The notes under the pieces are model-generated. The model was given only the letters and a program-made list of their open reading frames with translations, was not told the origin of the DNA and ran no database searches. Shown piece by piece: positions 44,983 to 54,871 of a DNA stretch of 64,000 bases (position 1 is the first letter of the stretch; each line of letters starts with the position of its first letter). The position numbers were made by a program, and so were the translations under genes. The stretch comes from Nonomuraea sp. SYSU D8015 (lineage in GTDB: Bacteria; Actinomycetota; Actinomycetes; Streptosporangiales; Streptosporangiaceae): assembly GCF_008065375.1 (NCBI RefSeq), contig NZ_VJYI01000008.1:186001-250000 (forward strand), written 5' to 3'.

Positions 44983-45780
44983 TCATGAGAGCGCGCGCCG
45001 AACGAGGTCGTCGCTCAGGTGGCGCAGTCGTTTCCTGGCCTCCAGGTCGTACGCCTGCACGTCGGCCCGGCTCTCCCGCCGCTGGTCGAAGTAGCGCCCG
45101 GTGACGCCGTCCAGCTCGTCCACCAGCCGGAGCACGGCCTCGGCGCCCTGGCCGACGCTGCTGATCGGCGGCACCATGGCCTCGCGGACCATCGAGGTGT
45201 TCATGAACGTCGCCGGGTGCAGGGCGTTGACGGTCACGCCTGTGCCCGCCAGCTCCTCCGCCAGGTCGAAGGTGAACATGATCTGTGCCAGTTTGCTCTG
45301 GCTGTAGGCCCGCTGGCGGCCGTACCCCTCGGTCAGCATGGGGTCGGCGAAGTCGATGGCCTGCTGGCCCGCGGAGGCCACATTGACCACGCGCGACGGG
45401 GCCGAGGCGACCAGCAGCGGGATCAGCCGCCGGGTCAGGTGGTATCCGGCCAGGTAGTTGACCGCGAAGCGGAGCTCGATGCCGTCGGCGCTCTCCTGCC
45501 GCCCGGAGAACGGCCTGCCGCCCCCGACCCCGGCGTTGTTGACCAGCACGTCGAGCCGGTCGAACCGGTCCAGCACCTCGGAGGCCATCCGCTCGACCTG
45601 GCGCAGCTCGGACAGATCGGCCAGGATCCCCTCCGTCAGGCCTCCGGCCCGCTCGCGCGCCCGGCGCACCCGCTCGGGGTCGCGGCCGTGCACGATCACG
45701 CGGTCGCCCGCGGCCGCGAGCCTGCGGGCCAGCTCCTTGCCGAGGCCGTCGGTGGCCCCGGTGATCAGGATCGTCCTCAC
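44983..45780 (-). CDS. short-chain dehydrogenase/reductase
   Basis: 265 residues. NAD(P)-binding TGATDGLG at about 7-14, the structural motif VLVNNAG, Ser in VVNVASAGQQ and the YSQSK catalytic Tyr/Lys. It resembles retinol-dehydrogenase/oxidoreductase-like SDRs (classical, extended C-terminus). I chose GTG 45780 (GGGGGAAG upstream); ATG 45801 is also in frame. Divergent from a TetR gene with palindromic sites between. Confidence 0.88.
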   Translation of the reverse strand: MRTILITGATDGLGKELARRLAAAGDRVIVHGRDPERVRRARERAGGLTEGILADLSELRQVERMASEVLDRFDRLDVLVNNAGVGGGRPFSGRQESADGIELRFAVNYLAGYHLTRRLIPLLVASAPSRVVNVASAGQQAIDFADPMLTEGYGRQRAYSQSKLAQIMFTFDLAEELAGTGVTVNALHPATFMNTSMVREAMVPPISSVGQGAEAVLRLVDELDGVTGRYFDQRRESRADVQAYDLEARKRLRHLSDDLVRRALS

Positions 45781-45791
45781 GCTTCCCCCAA

Positions 45792-45837
45792 TTCGAGACA
45801 TCTTGCCTCGAATATAAAACGAGACACAATGCCTTGT
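45792..45837. promoter_or_regulatory. paired palindromes and -10 box in SDR/TetR gap
   Basis: TTCGAG-N9-CTCGAA (45792-45812) is followed by the -10-like TATAAA (45813-45818) and a related imperfect palindrome (45819-45837). Both contain GAGACA near the left and TGCCT near the right. This is the expected layout for the TetR protein at 45851 repressing itself and the SDR. Confidence 0.6.
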
Positions 45838-45850
45838 AAAGTGAGGCATC

Positions 45851-46387
45851 ATGGCAGGCAGACCACGCAGCGAGGTGGCGCGCAGGGCGATCCTCAGGGC
45901 GGCGCTCGACCTGTGCGCCCGCGACGGGTACCAGAACGTGACCATGAAGGGCATCGCCCAGGCCGCGGGCAGCGGCCGCCAGACCGTCTACCGCTGGTGG
46001 CAGACCAAGGCGCAGGTGCTCCTCGAGGCCCTGACGGACATCATGGCCGAGGAGGTCCCGCCCACGCCCGACGGCGATCTCGTGGCGTTCCTGCGGCAGA
46101 CGTTCGACCTGGCCAACGGCGTGGCGGGTCAGGTCGTCGTGGGGCTGATGGCGGACGCCCAGTCCGACCCCGGGCTGGCCGCCGAGCTCCGCTCGAAGAT
46201 CATCGGGCCGCGCCGGCGCGCGCTGCGCGCCGTGCTCGAACGCGGCGCCCTGCCCGCCGACGTGGACCTGGAGCTGGCCGTCGATCTCGTCTTCGGCGCC
46301 ATGTGGTACCGCCTGCTCAACCGCCACGCCGAGGTGAACGACGCGCTGGCGGAGGATATAGCCGGGCTGCTGGGGCGAATTCGCTAG
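45851..46387 (+). CDS. TetR-family transcriptional regulator
   Basis: 178 residues. HTH in ARRAILRAALDLCARDGYQN and GIAQAAGSGRQTVYRWW; the WWQTKAQV after the recognition helix and a short C-terminal domain (TetR_C_11-like) follow. ATG 45851 has GTGAGG. Divergent from the SDR. Confidence 0.9.
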   Translation: MAGRPRSEVARRAILRAALDLCARDGYQNVTMKGIAQAAGSGRQTVYRWWQTKAQVLLEALTDIMAEEVPPTPDGDLVAFLRQTFDLANGVAGQVVVGLMADAQSDPGLAAELRSKIIGPRRRALRAVLERGALPADVDLELAVDLVFGAMWYRLLNRHAEVNDALAEDIAGLLGRIR

Positions 46388-46441
46388 GAGTGGCCGATTC
46401 AGGACGAGCGATTCCGGCGGGCGCCGGATATCGTCAGAAGT

Positions 46442-47092
46442 GTGAACGAACGCGCGGGATCCTGGTTGCCGAAGCTGCAGGAAGTCGGAGAGCGTCTGGC
46501 CGAGGAGATCGTGTCGGCCCGCCGCTCACCCGCCGCGAGCGACGTGCCGCAGCCGCATGAGCTACGCGCGTCAGACGCCGACCGCGAGCGCATCGCGCAG
46601 GTCCTCCAGGACGCGCACGCCGACGGCCGGCTCACCCTCGACGAGCTGGAGGAGCGGCTCGGCGTCCTCTACTCCGCCCGCACGCTGGGCGAGCTCGCCC
46701 AGCTCACCGGCGACCTCCTGCCGGCCGACCAGCAGCCGCTCAACCTGGACGACCGGCCCGTCTCGGCGTTCTTCAAGAAGGAGCAGCGCGGCGGACGCTG
46801 GGTGGTGCCCGCCGAGCTCACGGTGACGGCCATGTTCGGCACCACCAAGCTGGACCTCCGCGACGCGATCCTGCAGAACCACCGGATCATCATCAACGCC
46901 ACGCTGGTCTTCGGCGGGCTGGAGATCCACGTGCCGGAGGACCTGGAGGTCATCAGGGTCGCCAAGGGCAAGACGGTCCGCCTGACCAAACAACCGACCG
47001 AGCCGGGCGCGCCCGTGGTCGAGGTGCGCACCACGAACTTCGCCGGCGAGGTCAAGGTCAAGGAACCGCCCCGCCGCAGGCGCCGCCGCTGA
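46442..47092 (+). CDS. DUF1707 (SHOCT-like) plus LiaF-like C-terminal domain protein
   Basis: 216 residues. The DUF1707 domain at about 40-92 (LRASDADRERIAQVLQDAHA, GRLTLDELEERLGVLYSART) is a common actinobacterial SHOCT-like helix pair. A beta-rich region (about 120-200, VTAMFGTTKLDLRDA, ATLVFGGLEIHVPEDLEV) resembles the LiaF/cell-wall-active-antibiotic response domain. Ends in a run of Arg. No membrane helix. Function unknown, perhaps envelope-stress related. Start GTG 46442. Confidence 0.82.
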   Translation: MNERAGSWLPKLQEVGERLAEEIVSARRSPAASDVPQPHELRASDADRERIAQVLQDAHADGRLTLDELEERLGVLYSARTLGELAQLTGDLLPADQQPLNLDDRPVSAFFKKEQRGGRWVVPAELTVTAMFGTTKLDLRDAILQNHRIIINATLVFGGLEIHVPEDLEVIRVAKGKTVRLTKQPTEPGAPVVEVRTTNFAGEVKVKEPPRRRRRR

Positions 47093-47162
47093 CGCCGCCG
47101 AGCTCAGACGGCCGCGGCGGCCGCCGGTGAAGCTGCCCGACCCGCCCTGCGCGGCGCGTTGC

Positions 47163-48191
47163 TCAGCCTGCCGTGTCGAAGTTGATCGCGCTGTACGCGC
47201 GCAGCTTCCACAGCTGGTGCTCGCTCTCGATCTTGCGGATCGTGCCGGAACGGCCCCGCATCACCAGTGACTGCGTCACCGCGGAGCCGGCGCGGAACCG
47301 TACACCCTGCATGAGCTCGCCGTGCGTGATGCCGGTCGCCGCGAAGAACACGTCGTCGGAGCTGACGAGGTCGTTGGTGGTGAGCACCCGGTCGAGGTCG
47401 TGACCGGCGTCGAGGGCGCGGCCCCGCTCGGCGTCGTCGCGCGGCCACAGCTTGCCCTGGATCACGCCGCCCAGGCACTTGAGCGCGCACGCCGCCACGA
47501 TGCCCTCCGGCGTGCCGCCGATGCCCAGCATGAGGTCGATGCCGGTGCCCGCGCGGCCCGCCATGATCGCGCCCGCCACGTCGCCGTCGGTGATGAACTT
47601 GATGCGCGCACCCGTCTCCCTGATCTCCTTGACCAACCGCTCGTGCCTGGGCCGGTCGAGCACGACCACCGTCACGTCGGAGGGCGAGCAGTGCTTGGCC
47701 CTGGCGACGGCGTTGATGTTGACGGACACGGGGGCCTCGATGTCCACCACGTCGGCCGCCTCCGGGCCGGTGACCAGCTTCTCCATGTAGAACACGGCCG
47801 ACGGGTCGTACATCGAGCCGCGCTCGCTCACCGCGATCACCGACACCGCGTCGGGCATGCCCATCGCGGTGAGGCGGGTGCCGTCGATGGGGTCCACGGC
47901 CACGTCGCAGTCCGGACCGCTGCCGTCGCCCACGCGCTCGCCGTTGTAGAGCATCGGGGCGTGGTCCTTCTCGCCCTCGCCGATGACCACCACGCCGTTC
48001 ATCGAGACCGTGTTGATCAGCTGGCGCATGGCGTTCACCGCCGCGCCGTCGGCGCCGTTCTTGTCCCCGCGGCCGACCCACCGGGCCGCGGCCATCGCCG
48101 CCGCCTCCGTGACCCGGACGAGCTCCATCGCCAGATTTCGATCAGGGGCGTGCTCGCCGGTGGCGAGCGGCGCCGGTACCGAATCGGACAT
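47163..48191 (-). CDS. glpX: class II fructose-1,6-bisphosphatase
   Basis: 342 residues. GlpX motifs include [32 protein letters not shown] and the catalytic loop [12 protein letters not shown], plus [10 protein letters not shown]. Gluconeogenic conversion of fructose-1,6-bisphosphate to fructose-6-phosphate. An AGGAGG lies just upstream of two consecutive ATGs (48194 and 48191); 48191 has the better spacing. A GTG at 48212 is less likely. In mycobacteria glpX adjoins a fumarase and a DUF4245 gene, as here. Confidence 0.95.
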   Translation of the reverse strand: MSDSVPAPLATGEHAPDRNLAMELVRVTEAAAMAAARWVGRGDKNGADGAAVNAMRQLINTVSMNGVVVIGEGEKDHAPMLYNGERVGDGSGPDCDVAVDPIDGTRLTAMGMPDAVSVIAVSERGSMYDPSAVFYMEKLVTGPEAADVVDIEAPVSVNINAVARAKHCSPSDVTVVVLDRPRHERLVKEIRETGARIKFITDGDVAGAIMAGRAGTGIDLMLGIGGTPEGIVAACALKCLGGVIQGKLWPRDDAERGRALDAGHDLDRVLTTNDLVSSDDVFFAATGITHGELMQGVRFRAGSAVTQSLVMRGRSGTIRKIESEHQLWKLRAYSAINFDTAG

Positions 48192-48395
48192 CATTGGCCT
48201 CCTCGTAGACAACTCTCTCGATCGTAGTTGCCGTTCTCTTCCCGGTCAGAGGGGGATAATCTGCCTGGCTCGGCTTAGTGCTGTGCCCCGCGGAGCTCGT
48301 AAGCTTCGAGTTGCGCCTGCATGTCGCAGAACGGGTGCGCGTCAAGGATCTTTCCTCCACCATGGAGCATGGCGCCGCGCCGTGGAGGAGGGCGA

Positions 48396-49004
48396 ATGAG
48401 CGATGTCGAACACGTGGTGGCCCAGCCGCGCACGTCCGAACGAGGTGCGGCGACGCGTAGCTCGCTGCTCGCCGCCGCCAGGGAGGTCTTCGTCTCGAAG
48501 GGCTTCGCCGAGGCGGGCGTGACCGACGTGGTGGCGAGGGCCGACGCCAGCGTGGGCAGCCTCTACCACCATTTCTCCGGCAAGGCCGACCTCTACCTCA
48601 CATTGTTCGAGGAGTGGCAGGCCCGGCAGTCGCAGCGGACCAAGCAGGCGGCCAGGGCGGCCCGCGCCGCCGGCGAGAGCGACCCGATGAGCGTCTTCAT
48701 CAGCGCCGCCCGCGCCTACCTCGACGGCTGCCTGGAGGAGCGCGAGGTGGCCGCGCTGTTCCTGCGCGGCGACGGCCCGCCCGGCTTCGACGTGGTCATG
48801 CGCGACCGGCTGCGCAAGTGGGCGCAGCTCAACGCGGCGCTGTTCGAGGACCAGCCCGCGCTGGCCGTGGTCATCACCGGCGCGCTGGCCGCGGCCGTGT
48901 CCGAGGTCGTCCGCACCGGCGACCGCGCCCTGGCCGAGGAGGTCCTCGTCATCATCGGCCAGATCCGCCCGGCCGCGTCGGCGACCGCCTCCTCCAGCGG
49001 GTAA
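48396..49004 (+). CDS. TetR-family transcriptional regulator
   Basis: 202 residues. HTH in LLAAAREVFVSKGFAEAG and VVARADASVGSLYHHF. ATG 48396 is preceded by GGAGGAGGG, an excellent ribosome site. Twelve bases separate it from the DUF4245 gene, so the two are co-transcribed. Divergent from glpX across about 200 bases. Confidence 0.9.
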   Translation: MSDVEHVVAQPRTSERGAATRSSLLAAAREVFVSKGFAEAGVTDVVARADASVGSLYHHFSGKADLYLTLFEEWQARQSQRTKQAARAARAAGESDPMSVFISAARAYLDGCLEEREVAALFLRGDGPPGFDVVMRDRLRKWAQLNAALFEDQPALAVVITGALAAAVSEVVRTGDRALAEEVLVIIGQIRPAASATASSSG

Positions 49005-49015
49005 CCTCGCGAACT

Positions 49016-49546
49016 GTGCGAGGGTTCACCCAAGGTTTCTACGGCTACGTGGTAGCGCTCTTCGTCTGCCTCGCGGGGGCCGGCCTGTTCCTGCTGGTCG
49101 CCCCGCAGGGCCGCGACGAGCACATCCCGCGGCGCGACTACTCGATCACGGTCGCCAACTTCGGCCACTCGGTGCCCTACGGCGTGTGGGCCCCGCGACA
49201 GGACCCGCCCGGCTGGGTGCCCAACAGCAACAGGATCGCCAAGGGCGAGAACGGCGCCCAGGTCCTCTACCTCGGCTACGCCACGGCCGAGCGTGAGCAC
49301 GCGATGTTCGTGCAGAGCAACGAGCAGCCGGCCGCCGGCTTCGCCAGCCGCATGGCCAACTCCGACAAAGCCGTCGGCACGCAGCAGGTCGGCGAGGTGA
49401 CGTGGGAGAAGCGCTACCGCGAGGACAAGAACCAGCGCACGCTGGTCCGCATCCTGCCCGACGTGACCCTGGTGATCACGGGCACGGCCGACTGGCCGGA
49501 GCTCGCCGAGCTGGCCGCCCTCCTCCAGCAGCGTCCCAAGGGCTGA
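49016..49546 (+). CDS. DUF4245-family membrane-anchored protein (Rv1100-like)
   Basis: 176 residues. One N-terminal helix (about 9-30, YGYVVALFVCLAGAGLFLLV) followed by an external domain with VPYGVWAPRQDPPGWVPNS and a DUF4245-type strand pattern. Function unknown. GTG 49016. Adjacent to glpX and near fumarase as in mycobacteria. Confidence 0.82.
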   Translation: MRGFTQGFYGYVVALFVCLAGAGLFLLVAPQGRDEHIPRRDYSITVANFGHSVPYGVWAPRQDPPGWVPNSNRIAKGENGAQVLYLGYATAEREHAMFVQSNEQPAAGFASRMANSDKAVGTQQVGEVTWEKRYREDKNQRTLVRILPDVTLVITGTADWPELAELAALLQQRPKG

Positions 49547-49621
49547 GCCAACCTCGCCGCTCCGTCCGCGCCATCAGCTGAAGGGCCGTACCTCGCCGCA
49601 AGCCGACCGGCCCGGCCCTGT

Positions 49622-50068
49622 TCAACGACTCAATCCCGCCAGACTGTCACGCGAGCGCCGCAGGCCGATGAGCTCCAGTCCCGCGTAGACCGCCACCACC
49701 AGTGCTCCGACCAGCATGAAGGCGACTCCCAAGCCGGTGAGCGGGATCACATCCGCGAACGCCAGGGCCACCAGCGCCACACCCGACAGTCCGTTGCCCG
49801 CGACCACGAAGGCGACATGACGCGCCGGGATCCGCGGGTAGCCGGCGATCAGGACGAGGGCGACCGCCCCGCCCAGCATGGCGACACCGAACGGGATCGA
49901 CCAGGCCGTCGGCAGGCCGAGCGGACCGCTGAGCGGCTGGGCGAGGGCCAGCATGACCACGCCGAAGACGGCGGTGCTCCATCCGTCGATCCGCAGGATC
50001 CGGCGCAACAGGTCCGATCCGTTGCCGTCCGCGACCGGGCGCCGGACGCGTGGGGTCGGGGTGTTCAT
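49622..50068 (-). CDS. four-helix membrane protein, unknown function
   Basis: 148 residues with four hydrophobic helices at about 30-135 (AVFGVVMLALAQPL, WSIPFGVAMLGGAVALVLI, HVAFVVAGNGLSGVALVAL, LGVAFMLVGALVVAVYAGL). Similar small proteins occur beside XRE/MmyB-type regulators, such as the divergent gene at 50208. ATG 50068 has AAGGAGAG upstream. Confidence 0.72.
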   Translation of the reverse strand: MNTPTPRVRRPVADGNGSDLLRRILRIDGWSTAVFGVVMLALAQPLSGPLGLPTAWSIPFGVAMLGGAVALVLIAGYPRIPARHVAFVVAGNGLSGVALVALAFADVIPLTGLGVAFMLVGALVVAVYAGLELIGLRRSRDSLAGLSR

Positions 50069-50207
50069 GACGGCTCTCCTTCGTTCTTCCTGGTGAACGG
50101 GGGCCTGACCGGCCCCGGAGCAGCACCATGTCACCGGCCGGGTAATGGCCTCAATAACCTCCGAAGTCATGCAAGCGGCAAGCTCGTGGCCGTTTATCCT
50201 CCTCGGC

Positions 50208-51041
50208 ATGGATCTGCAACGTCCGTCTCGTGTGGGGGGCCTGCTCAGGGAGTGGCGGCAGCGGCGCCGGCTCAGCCAACTCGATCTCGCCAACCTGGCG
50301 GACACGTCCGCGCGGCACCTGTCCTACATGGAGACCGGTCGCGCGCGGCCGAGCCGGGCGATGCTGCTGCGCCTGTCGGCCGCGCTGGACATCCCCCTGC
50401 GCGAGCGCAACACGCTGCTCATGGCGGCCGACTACGCCCCCGCGTACCGGGAGAGCAGCCTTGACGACGGCTACATGGCGTCGATCCGCTCCGCCCTGGA
50501 CACCATGCTGACGGCGCACGAGCCCTACCCTGCCGTGGTGGTCGATCGCCTGTGGAACGTGCTGCTGGGCAACCGCGCCATGGACGTGCTCATGGAGGGC
50601 ATTCCGCCGCACCTGCTGCAGCCGCGGCCGAACGTGTTCCGTCTGGCGTTGCACCCCGACGGGCTGGCCTCGCGGCTGGCCAACCTCGGCGAGGTCAGGA
50701 CGTTGTTCCTCGAACGACTCCAGCGCCAGGTCCACGCCACCGGCGACGCCGAGCTGCGCGCGCTCTTCCAGGAAGTGTCGGCCTACCCCGCGCCGCAGGA
50801 CGAGGACGTACCCTCCGAGCACCTGTCCTCCCCGATCCAGGTGCCGTTGAGGATCCGCACCCCGTTCGGCGAGCTCGCGATGTTCAGCACCATGGCGACG
50901 TTCGGGGCGCCGGCCGATGTCACGCTGTCGGAGCTGGCGATCGAGTTGTTCTATCCCCTCGACGACTTCACCGCCGGTGCGCTCCACGCCAACTGGTCGT
51001 CGGCCGGCACTGAGGCGGCAGTGCGGGCGCGTAATCTCTAG
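50208..51041 (+). CDS. XRE-family regulator with MmyB-like ligand domain
   Basis: 277 residues. An HTH_31-type HTH (about 8-70: [39 protein letters not shown]) and an MmyB-like/MLTR ligand-binding domain (about 100-270; [20 protein letters not shown]). An intact relative of the remnant at 1480-2004. ATG 50208; the upstream ATG at 50145 is less supported. It is 19 bases before the fumarase gene, so it might be cotranscribed or divergent-regulatory with 49622-50068. Confidence 0.87.
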   Translation: MDLQRPSRVGGLLREWRQRRRLSQLDLANLADTSARHLSYMETGRARPSRAMLLRLSAALDIPLRERNTLLMAADYAPAYRESSLDDGYMASIRSALDTMLTAHEPYPAVVVDRLWNVLLGNRAMDVLMEGIPPHLLQPRPNVFRLALHPDGLASRLANLGEVRTLFLERLQRQVHATGDAELRALFQEVSAYPAPQDEDVPSEHLSSPIQVPLRIRTPFGELAMFSTMATFGAPADVTLSELAIELFYPLDDFTAGALHANWSSAGTEAAVRARNL

Positions 51042-51060
51042 GGAAATCGAAAGGATGGAC

Positions 51061-52713
51061 ATGGGCGAGTTCGACTACACCGACCTGCTGCCGCTGGGAG
51101 CCGATGAGACGGAATATCGGCTGATCACGACGGAGGGGGTGCGGAAGGTCGAGGCGGCTGGGCGTACGTTCCTCGAGGTCGAGCCGGAGGCGTTGCGGCT
51201 GCTCACCGAGACGGCCATCCACGACATCTCCCACTACCTTCGGGCGTCCCACCTCGCCCAGCTCAGGAAGATCGTCGATGACCCCGAGTCCAGCGGCAAC
51301 GACCGGTTCGTGGCGCTCGACCTGCTGAAGAACGCCTCCATCTCGGCCGGCGGCGTGCTGCCGATGTGCCAGGACACCGGCACCGCCATCGTCATGGGCA
51401 AGCGCGGCCGCCACGTGCTGACCGACGGGCGCGACGCCGAGCACATCGCCCACGGCGTGTACGACGCCTACACCCGCCTCAACCTGCGCTACTCCCAGAT
51501 GGCCCCGCTCACCATGTGGGAGGAGAAGAACACGGGCAACAACCTGCCCGCCCAGATCGAGCTGTACGCCGAGGACCCGCACGGCCACCCGGACGAGTAC
51601 AAACTGCTGTTCATGGCCAAGGGCGGCGGCTCGGCCAACAAGTCGTTCCTGTACCAGGAGACGAAGGCCGTGCTCAACGAGAAGCGCATGATGGCCTTCC
51701 TGGAGGAGAAGATCCGCTCGCTGGGCACCGCGGCCTGCCCGCCGTACCACCTGGCCGTCGTCGTGGGCGGCACCTCCGCCGAGTACGCGCTCAAGACCGC
51801 CAAATACGCCAGCGCCCGCTACCTCGACTCGATCCCCACCGAGGGCTCGCCGTCCGGGCACGGCTTCCGCGACCTGGAGATGGAGCAGAAGGTCTTCGAG
51901 CTCACCCAGAAGCTCGGCATCGGGGCGCAGTTCGGCGGCAAATACTTTTGCCACGACGTCCGCGTCATCCGCCTGCCCCGGCACGGGGCCTCGTGCCCGG
52001 TGGCCATCGCCGTGTCGTGCTCGGCCGACCGCCAGGCGCTGGCGAAGATCACGCCGGAGGGCGTGTTCCTGGAGCAGCTGGAGACGGATCCGGCGCGGTT
52101 CCTGCCGGAGACGACCGACGAGCACCTGTCGGACGACGTCGTCCACATCGACCTCAACCGCCCGATGCAGGAGATCCTCGCCGAGCTCACGAAATATCCG
52201 GTCAAGACCCGGCTGTCCCTCACCGGCCCGCTCGTGGTCGCCCGCGACATCGCCCACGCGAAGATCGCCGAACTTCTCGACAACGGCGGCGAGATGCCTC
52301 AGTACATGAAGGACCACGCGGTCTACTACGCGGGTCCGGCCAAGACGCCCGAGGGCTACGCCTCCGGCTCGTTCGGGCCCACGACGGCCGGGCGGATGGA
52401 CTCGTACGTCGAGCGCTTCCAGGCGGCCGGCGGCTCGATGGTGATGCTGGCCAAGGGCAACAGGTCGAAGCAGGTGACGGAGGCCTGCCAGAAGTACGGC
52501 GGCTTCTACCTGGGCTCCATCGGCGGTCCGGCGGCCAGGCTGGCGCAGGACTGCATCAAGAAGGTGGAGGTCCTGGAGTATCCCGAACTCGGGATGGAAG
52601 CGGTGTGGAAGATCGAGGTGGTGGACTTCCCGGCGTTCATCGTCGTCGACGACAAGGGCGACGACTTCTTCACCGATCGCACGGGGCCGGTGCTGACGAT
52701 CGGGCGCCGCTGA
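51061..52713 (+). CDS. class I fumarate hydratase (iron-sulfur, oxygen-sensitive type)
   Basis: 550 residues. N-terminal region with the cluster ligand Cys in [14 protein letters not shown] and further Cys in [20 protein letters not shown] and [18 protein letters not shown]. The C-terminal domain includes [11 protein letters not shown] and [15 protein letters not shown]. Converts fumarate to malate using a [4Fe-4S] cluster. ATG 51061 is spaced 6 bases from AAAGG; ATG 51055 is too close. This is separate from the class II FumC at 57028. Confidence 0.95.
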   Translation: MGEFDYTDLLPLGADETEYRLITTEGVRKVEAAGRTFLEVEPEALRLLTETAIHDISHYLRASHLAQLRKIVDDPESSGNDRFVALDLLKNASISAGGVLPMCQDTGTAIVMGKRGRHVLTDGRDAEHIAHGVYDAYTRLNLRYSQMAPLTMWEEKNTGNNLPAQIELYAEDPHGHPDEYKLLFMAKGGGSANKSFLYQETKAVLNEKRMMAFLEEKIRSLGTAACPPYHLAVVVGGTSAEYALKTAKYASARYLDSIPTEGSPSGHGFRDLEMEQKVFELTQKLGIGAQFGGKYFCHDVRVIRLPRHGASCPVAIAVSCSADRQALAKITPEGVFLEQLETDPARFLPETTDEHLSDDVVHIDLNRPMQEILAELTKYPVKTRLSLTGPLVVARDIAHAKIAELLDNGGEMPQYMKDHAVYYAGPAKTPEGYASGSFGPTTAGRMDSYVERFQAAGGSMVMLAKGNRSKQVTEACQKYGGFYLGSIGGPAARLAQDCIKKVEVLEYPELGMEAVWKIEVVDFPAFIVVDDKGDDFFTDRTGPVLTIGRR

Positions 52714-52807
52714 GGGGATGCCGATGCCATGGGGTGCCGGGTGGTCGTTCGCGCCGCTCGGCACCGGCGTCGGGTGAGGGTCGGGGATCGGATGAGCTGA
52801 GGGATTG

Positions 52808-53002
52808 CTAGGCGGCCAGTTGCATCGGCGCCCGGTGGGGGGCCACGACGGTGCCGTCGGGCAGCAGCAGACCGGTGTCCTCGAACAGCACGACACCGTT
52901 GCACAGCAGGCTCCAGCCCTGGTCGGGGTGGGCCGAGATCACGTGCGACGCCTCACGGTTGGGCGAGTCGGCGCTGGGACAAGGGGGGTAGTGACTGCAC
53001 AT
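52808..53002 (-). CDS. DUF5999-family small protein
   Basis: 64 residues beginning MCSHYPPCPSADSPNREASH, with HPDQGWSLLCNGVVLFEDTG and PDGTVVAPHR. Small proteins of this type are widespread in streptomycetes and relatives. Two Cys/His clusters near the start could bind metal. Function unknown. GAGAGG precedes ATG 53002. Confidence 0.8.
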   Translation of the reverse strand: MCSHYPPCPSADSPNREASHVISAHPDQGWSLLCNGVVLFEDTGLLLPDGTVVAPHRAPMQLAA

Positions 53003-53729
53003 CGCGCACCTCTCAGATGACGCTCCTGGTTCCGGCTTGTCAAAAGGGCAGCTTGCGCCCCGATGGCGTGCGAAGGTCCAGCGCGGCTCCGCTCGGCTTC
53101 CTCGGCCGGCGGCGAACCTGTGTCTGGCGCATCTTCATCACGTCCTTCAATGGCCTGTCGTTAGTTGTCGAACTCTCTTGGCGTACTCCCAGTGTGACGT
53201 TCGACACTGACACTTTCGGCCGTCTCCGGGTGATCGCCTTCTGTTCTTGGCTCTACCATGCCCCCGCCCCCTTACGACACCCTTACAACTCGCTGACGGG
53301 CCCCCGAGGTTCCCTGTCAGTCGGCTTGCCGTCCGCGTGAAAGCCCCTACCAGGCATCATGCACATTTCCTCGCGGCGCGTGTGTGCCGGCCGATACACC
53401 CCTGGTGACCTGCGGAAACGCGGACGCTCATCCGGGCCTCGGCGTCACGGGGGCACGTGAGCGTCGACGCGGCCTGTGAGATCGCCTCGCACACCCGGAC
53501 GGGACGGCGGCGGAAAGTCACCCGCACACTGGACAGTCCAAGCCGGCTGCGGGGCCGAGAAGGCGACTATCGCAACGTGCGCCCGGGAAACTATGGCCCA
53601 CATCAACTGGACCGATGTGGGGCGGGAGGTTTGCTGACGTGACGAGTCAGGCGGGTTGACTTAAGTTCGCAACAAATTATCGGCCGCGCCTCTACTGGTC
53701 GGTTTACACAAATAGGTAAGCTGCCAGGC
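53003..53729. other. 730-base intergenic region with no recognised gene
   Basis: G+C is lower and coding bias is poor; the longest open frame (53017-53340) looks spurious. It includes an imperfect hairpin at about 53293-53320 (CTGACGGG / CCCTGTCAG). It must hold the promoter for the DUF5999 gene and the kinase genes. An unannotated small RNA is possible but unsupported. Confidence 0.45.
53656..53683 (+). promoter_or_regulatory. sigma-70-like promoter for the kinase genes
   Basis: TTGACT (53656-53661), a 16-base spacer and TATCGG (53678-53683), about 46 bases before the first kinase ATG. The -35 is a good match, the -10 a fair one, in an A/T-rich island (ACAAATTAT) of this G/C-rich DNA. Confidence 0.5.
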
Positions 53730-54836
53730 ATGCGTGCGCCCTCCGGATACCTACTCGCCGCGCGCTATCGGCTTGTGGAGCCGGTCGGTCGCGGCGGCAT
53801 GGGCACCGTTTGGCGGGCGCATGACGAGCTGCTCAACCGCTACGTGGCGGTCAAGGAAGTGCGGTTGCCCGCCGTGCTCGACGAGGAGCTGCGTGCCGAG
53901 CTGTGCGCGCGCACCGAGCGCGAGGGCCGCGCGACCGCGATGGTCGCGCATCCGTCCGTCATCACGGTCTTCGACGTGGTCACCGAGGACGACCGGCCGT
54001 GGATCGTCATGGAGCTGCTCCGCGCCAAGTCACTGGAGCAGCTCATCCAGGAGGAGGGCGCGCTCGAGCCGCGCCGGGTCGCCGAGATAGGCCGGCAGAT
54101 CCTCGGCGCGCTGCGGGCCGTGCACGCCAAGGGCATCCTGCACCGCGACGTCAAGCCGAGCAACGTGCTGGTGACCGAGGACCGCGCGGTGCTCACCGAC
54201 TTCGGACTGGCCGCGCTCGAAGGTGAGGTTTCCATTACCCAAGCGGGCATCGTCCTGGGGTCCGCGGGTTACATCGCCCCCGAGCGGGTGCTCGGCTCGA
54301 AGGCCAGCCCCGCGGGCGATCTGTGGTCGCTCGGGGCGACCCTCTACACCGCCGTCGAGGGCAAGGGGCTGCACGGCCGCCGTACGGCCGCCGCCGCGCT
54401 GGCGGCGCTGACCAGCGGCGAGCCGATCCCGATGACCAAGGCGGGCCCGCTCGCCCCTGTCCTCGACGCGCTGCTCAGGATCGACCCGCAGACCAGGCTC
54501 GACTCCGTACGCGCCTCGCTCATGCTGGCCAGGGTGGCCGCGGGCGGCTCCGCCGAGGAGCCGCTGACCCCGCGCAAACCCGCACGTTCCGGGCCGGTGA
54601 TCACGCCCCCGTCTTTCACACGCAGGCCCGCGCACCGCGGGCTGCACCGAGCCGACGTCACCACGGGCATGTCCGTGCCCGCGCCCCGGCAAGAACGCAA
54701 ACCCGGCGAGGGCGTACACAGGAAGCGCGTTGAACCCCGCCCCACGCCGTCCGCATATGCCCGCTTCAAAGCGACGGTGATAAAGTTGTGCCTTCCTCGG
54801 CGGTTCTGGCCAAGAGAACTTCGCAAGCGAGGGTAA
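53730..54836 (+). CDS. Ser/Thr protein kinase (PknB-like), soluble
   Basis: 368 residues. Kinase domain at about 13-270: glycine loop GRGGMGTV, ATP-binding Lys42 (VAVKEV), catalytic Asp140 (LHRDVKPSNV), DFG motif DFGLA, activation segment ending SAGYIAPER. The tail (about 275-368) is basic and Pro-rich with no membrane helix, unlike PknB. The next gene is a paralogue with identical numbering of Lys42 and Asp140, showing tandem duplication. Substrates unknown. Confidence 0.92.
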   Translation: MRAPSGYLLAARYRLVEPVGRGGMGTVWRAHDELLNRYVAVKEVRLPAVLDEELRAELCARTEREGRATAMVAHPSVITVFDVVTEDDRPWIVMELLRAKSLEQLIQEEGALEPRRVAEIGRQILGALRAVHAKGILHRDVKPSNVLVTEDRAVLTDFGLAALEGEVSITQAGIVLGSAGYIAPERVLGSKASPAGDLWSLGATLYTAVEGKGLHGRRTAAAALAALTSGEPIPMTKAGPLAPVLDALLRIDPQTRLDSVRASLMLARVAAGGSAEEPLTPRKPARSGPVITPPSFTRRPAHRGLHRADVTTGMSVPAPRQERKPGEGVHRKRVEPRPTPSAYARFKATVIKLCLPRRFWPRELRKRG

Positions 54837-54871
54837 AGCACTTCCCAAGCGAGAATCGATATCTTCTTCTC

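Noticed and set aside
53017-53340. 107-codon open frame downstream of the DUF5999 gene
   Set aside because: Poor third-position G/C bias, no ribosome site of note and no recognisable sequence. Probably chance.
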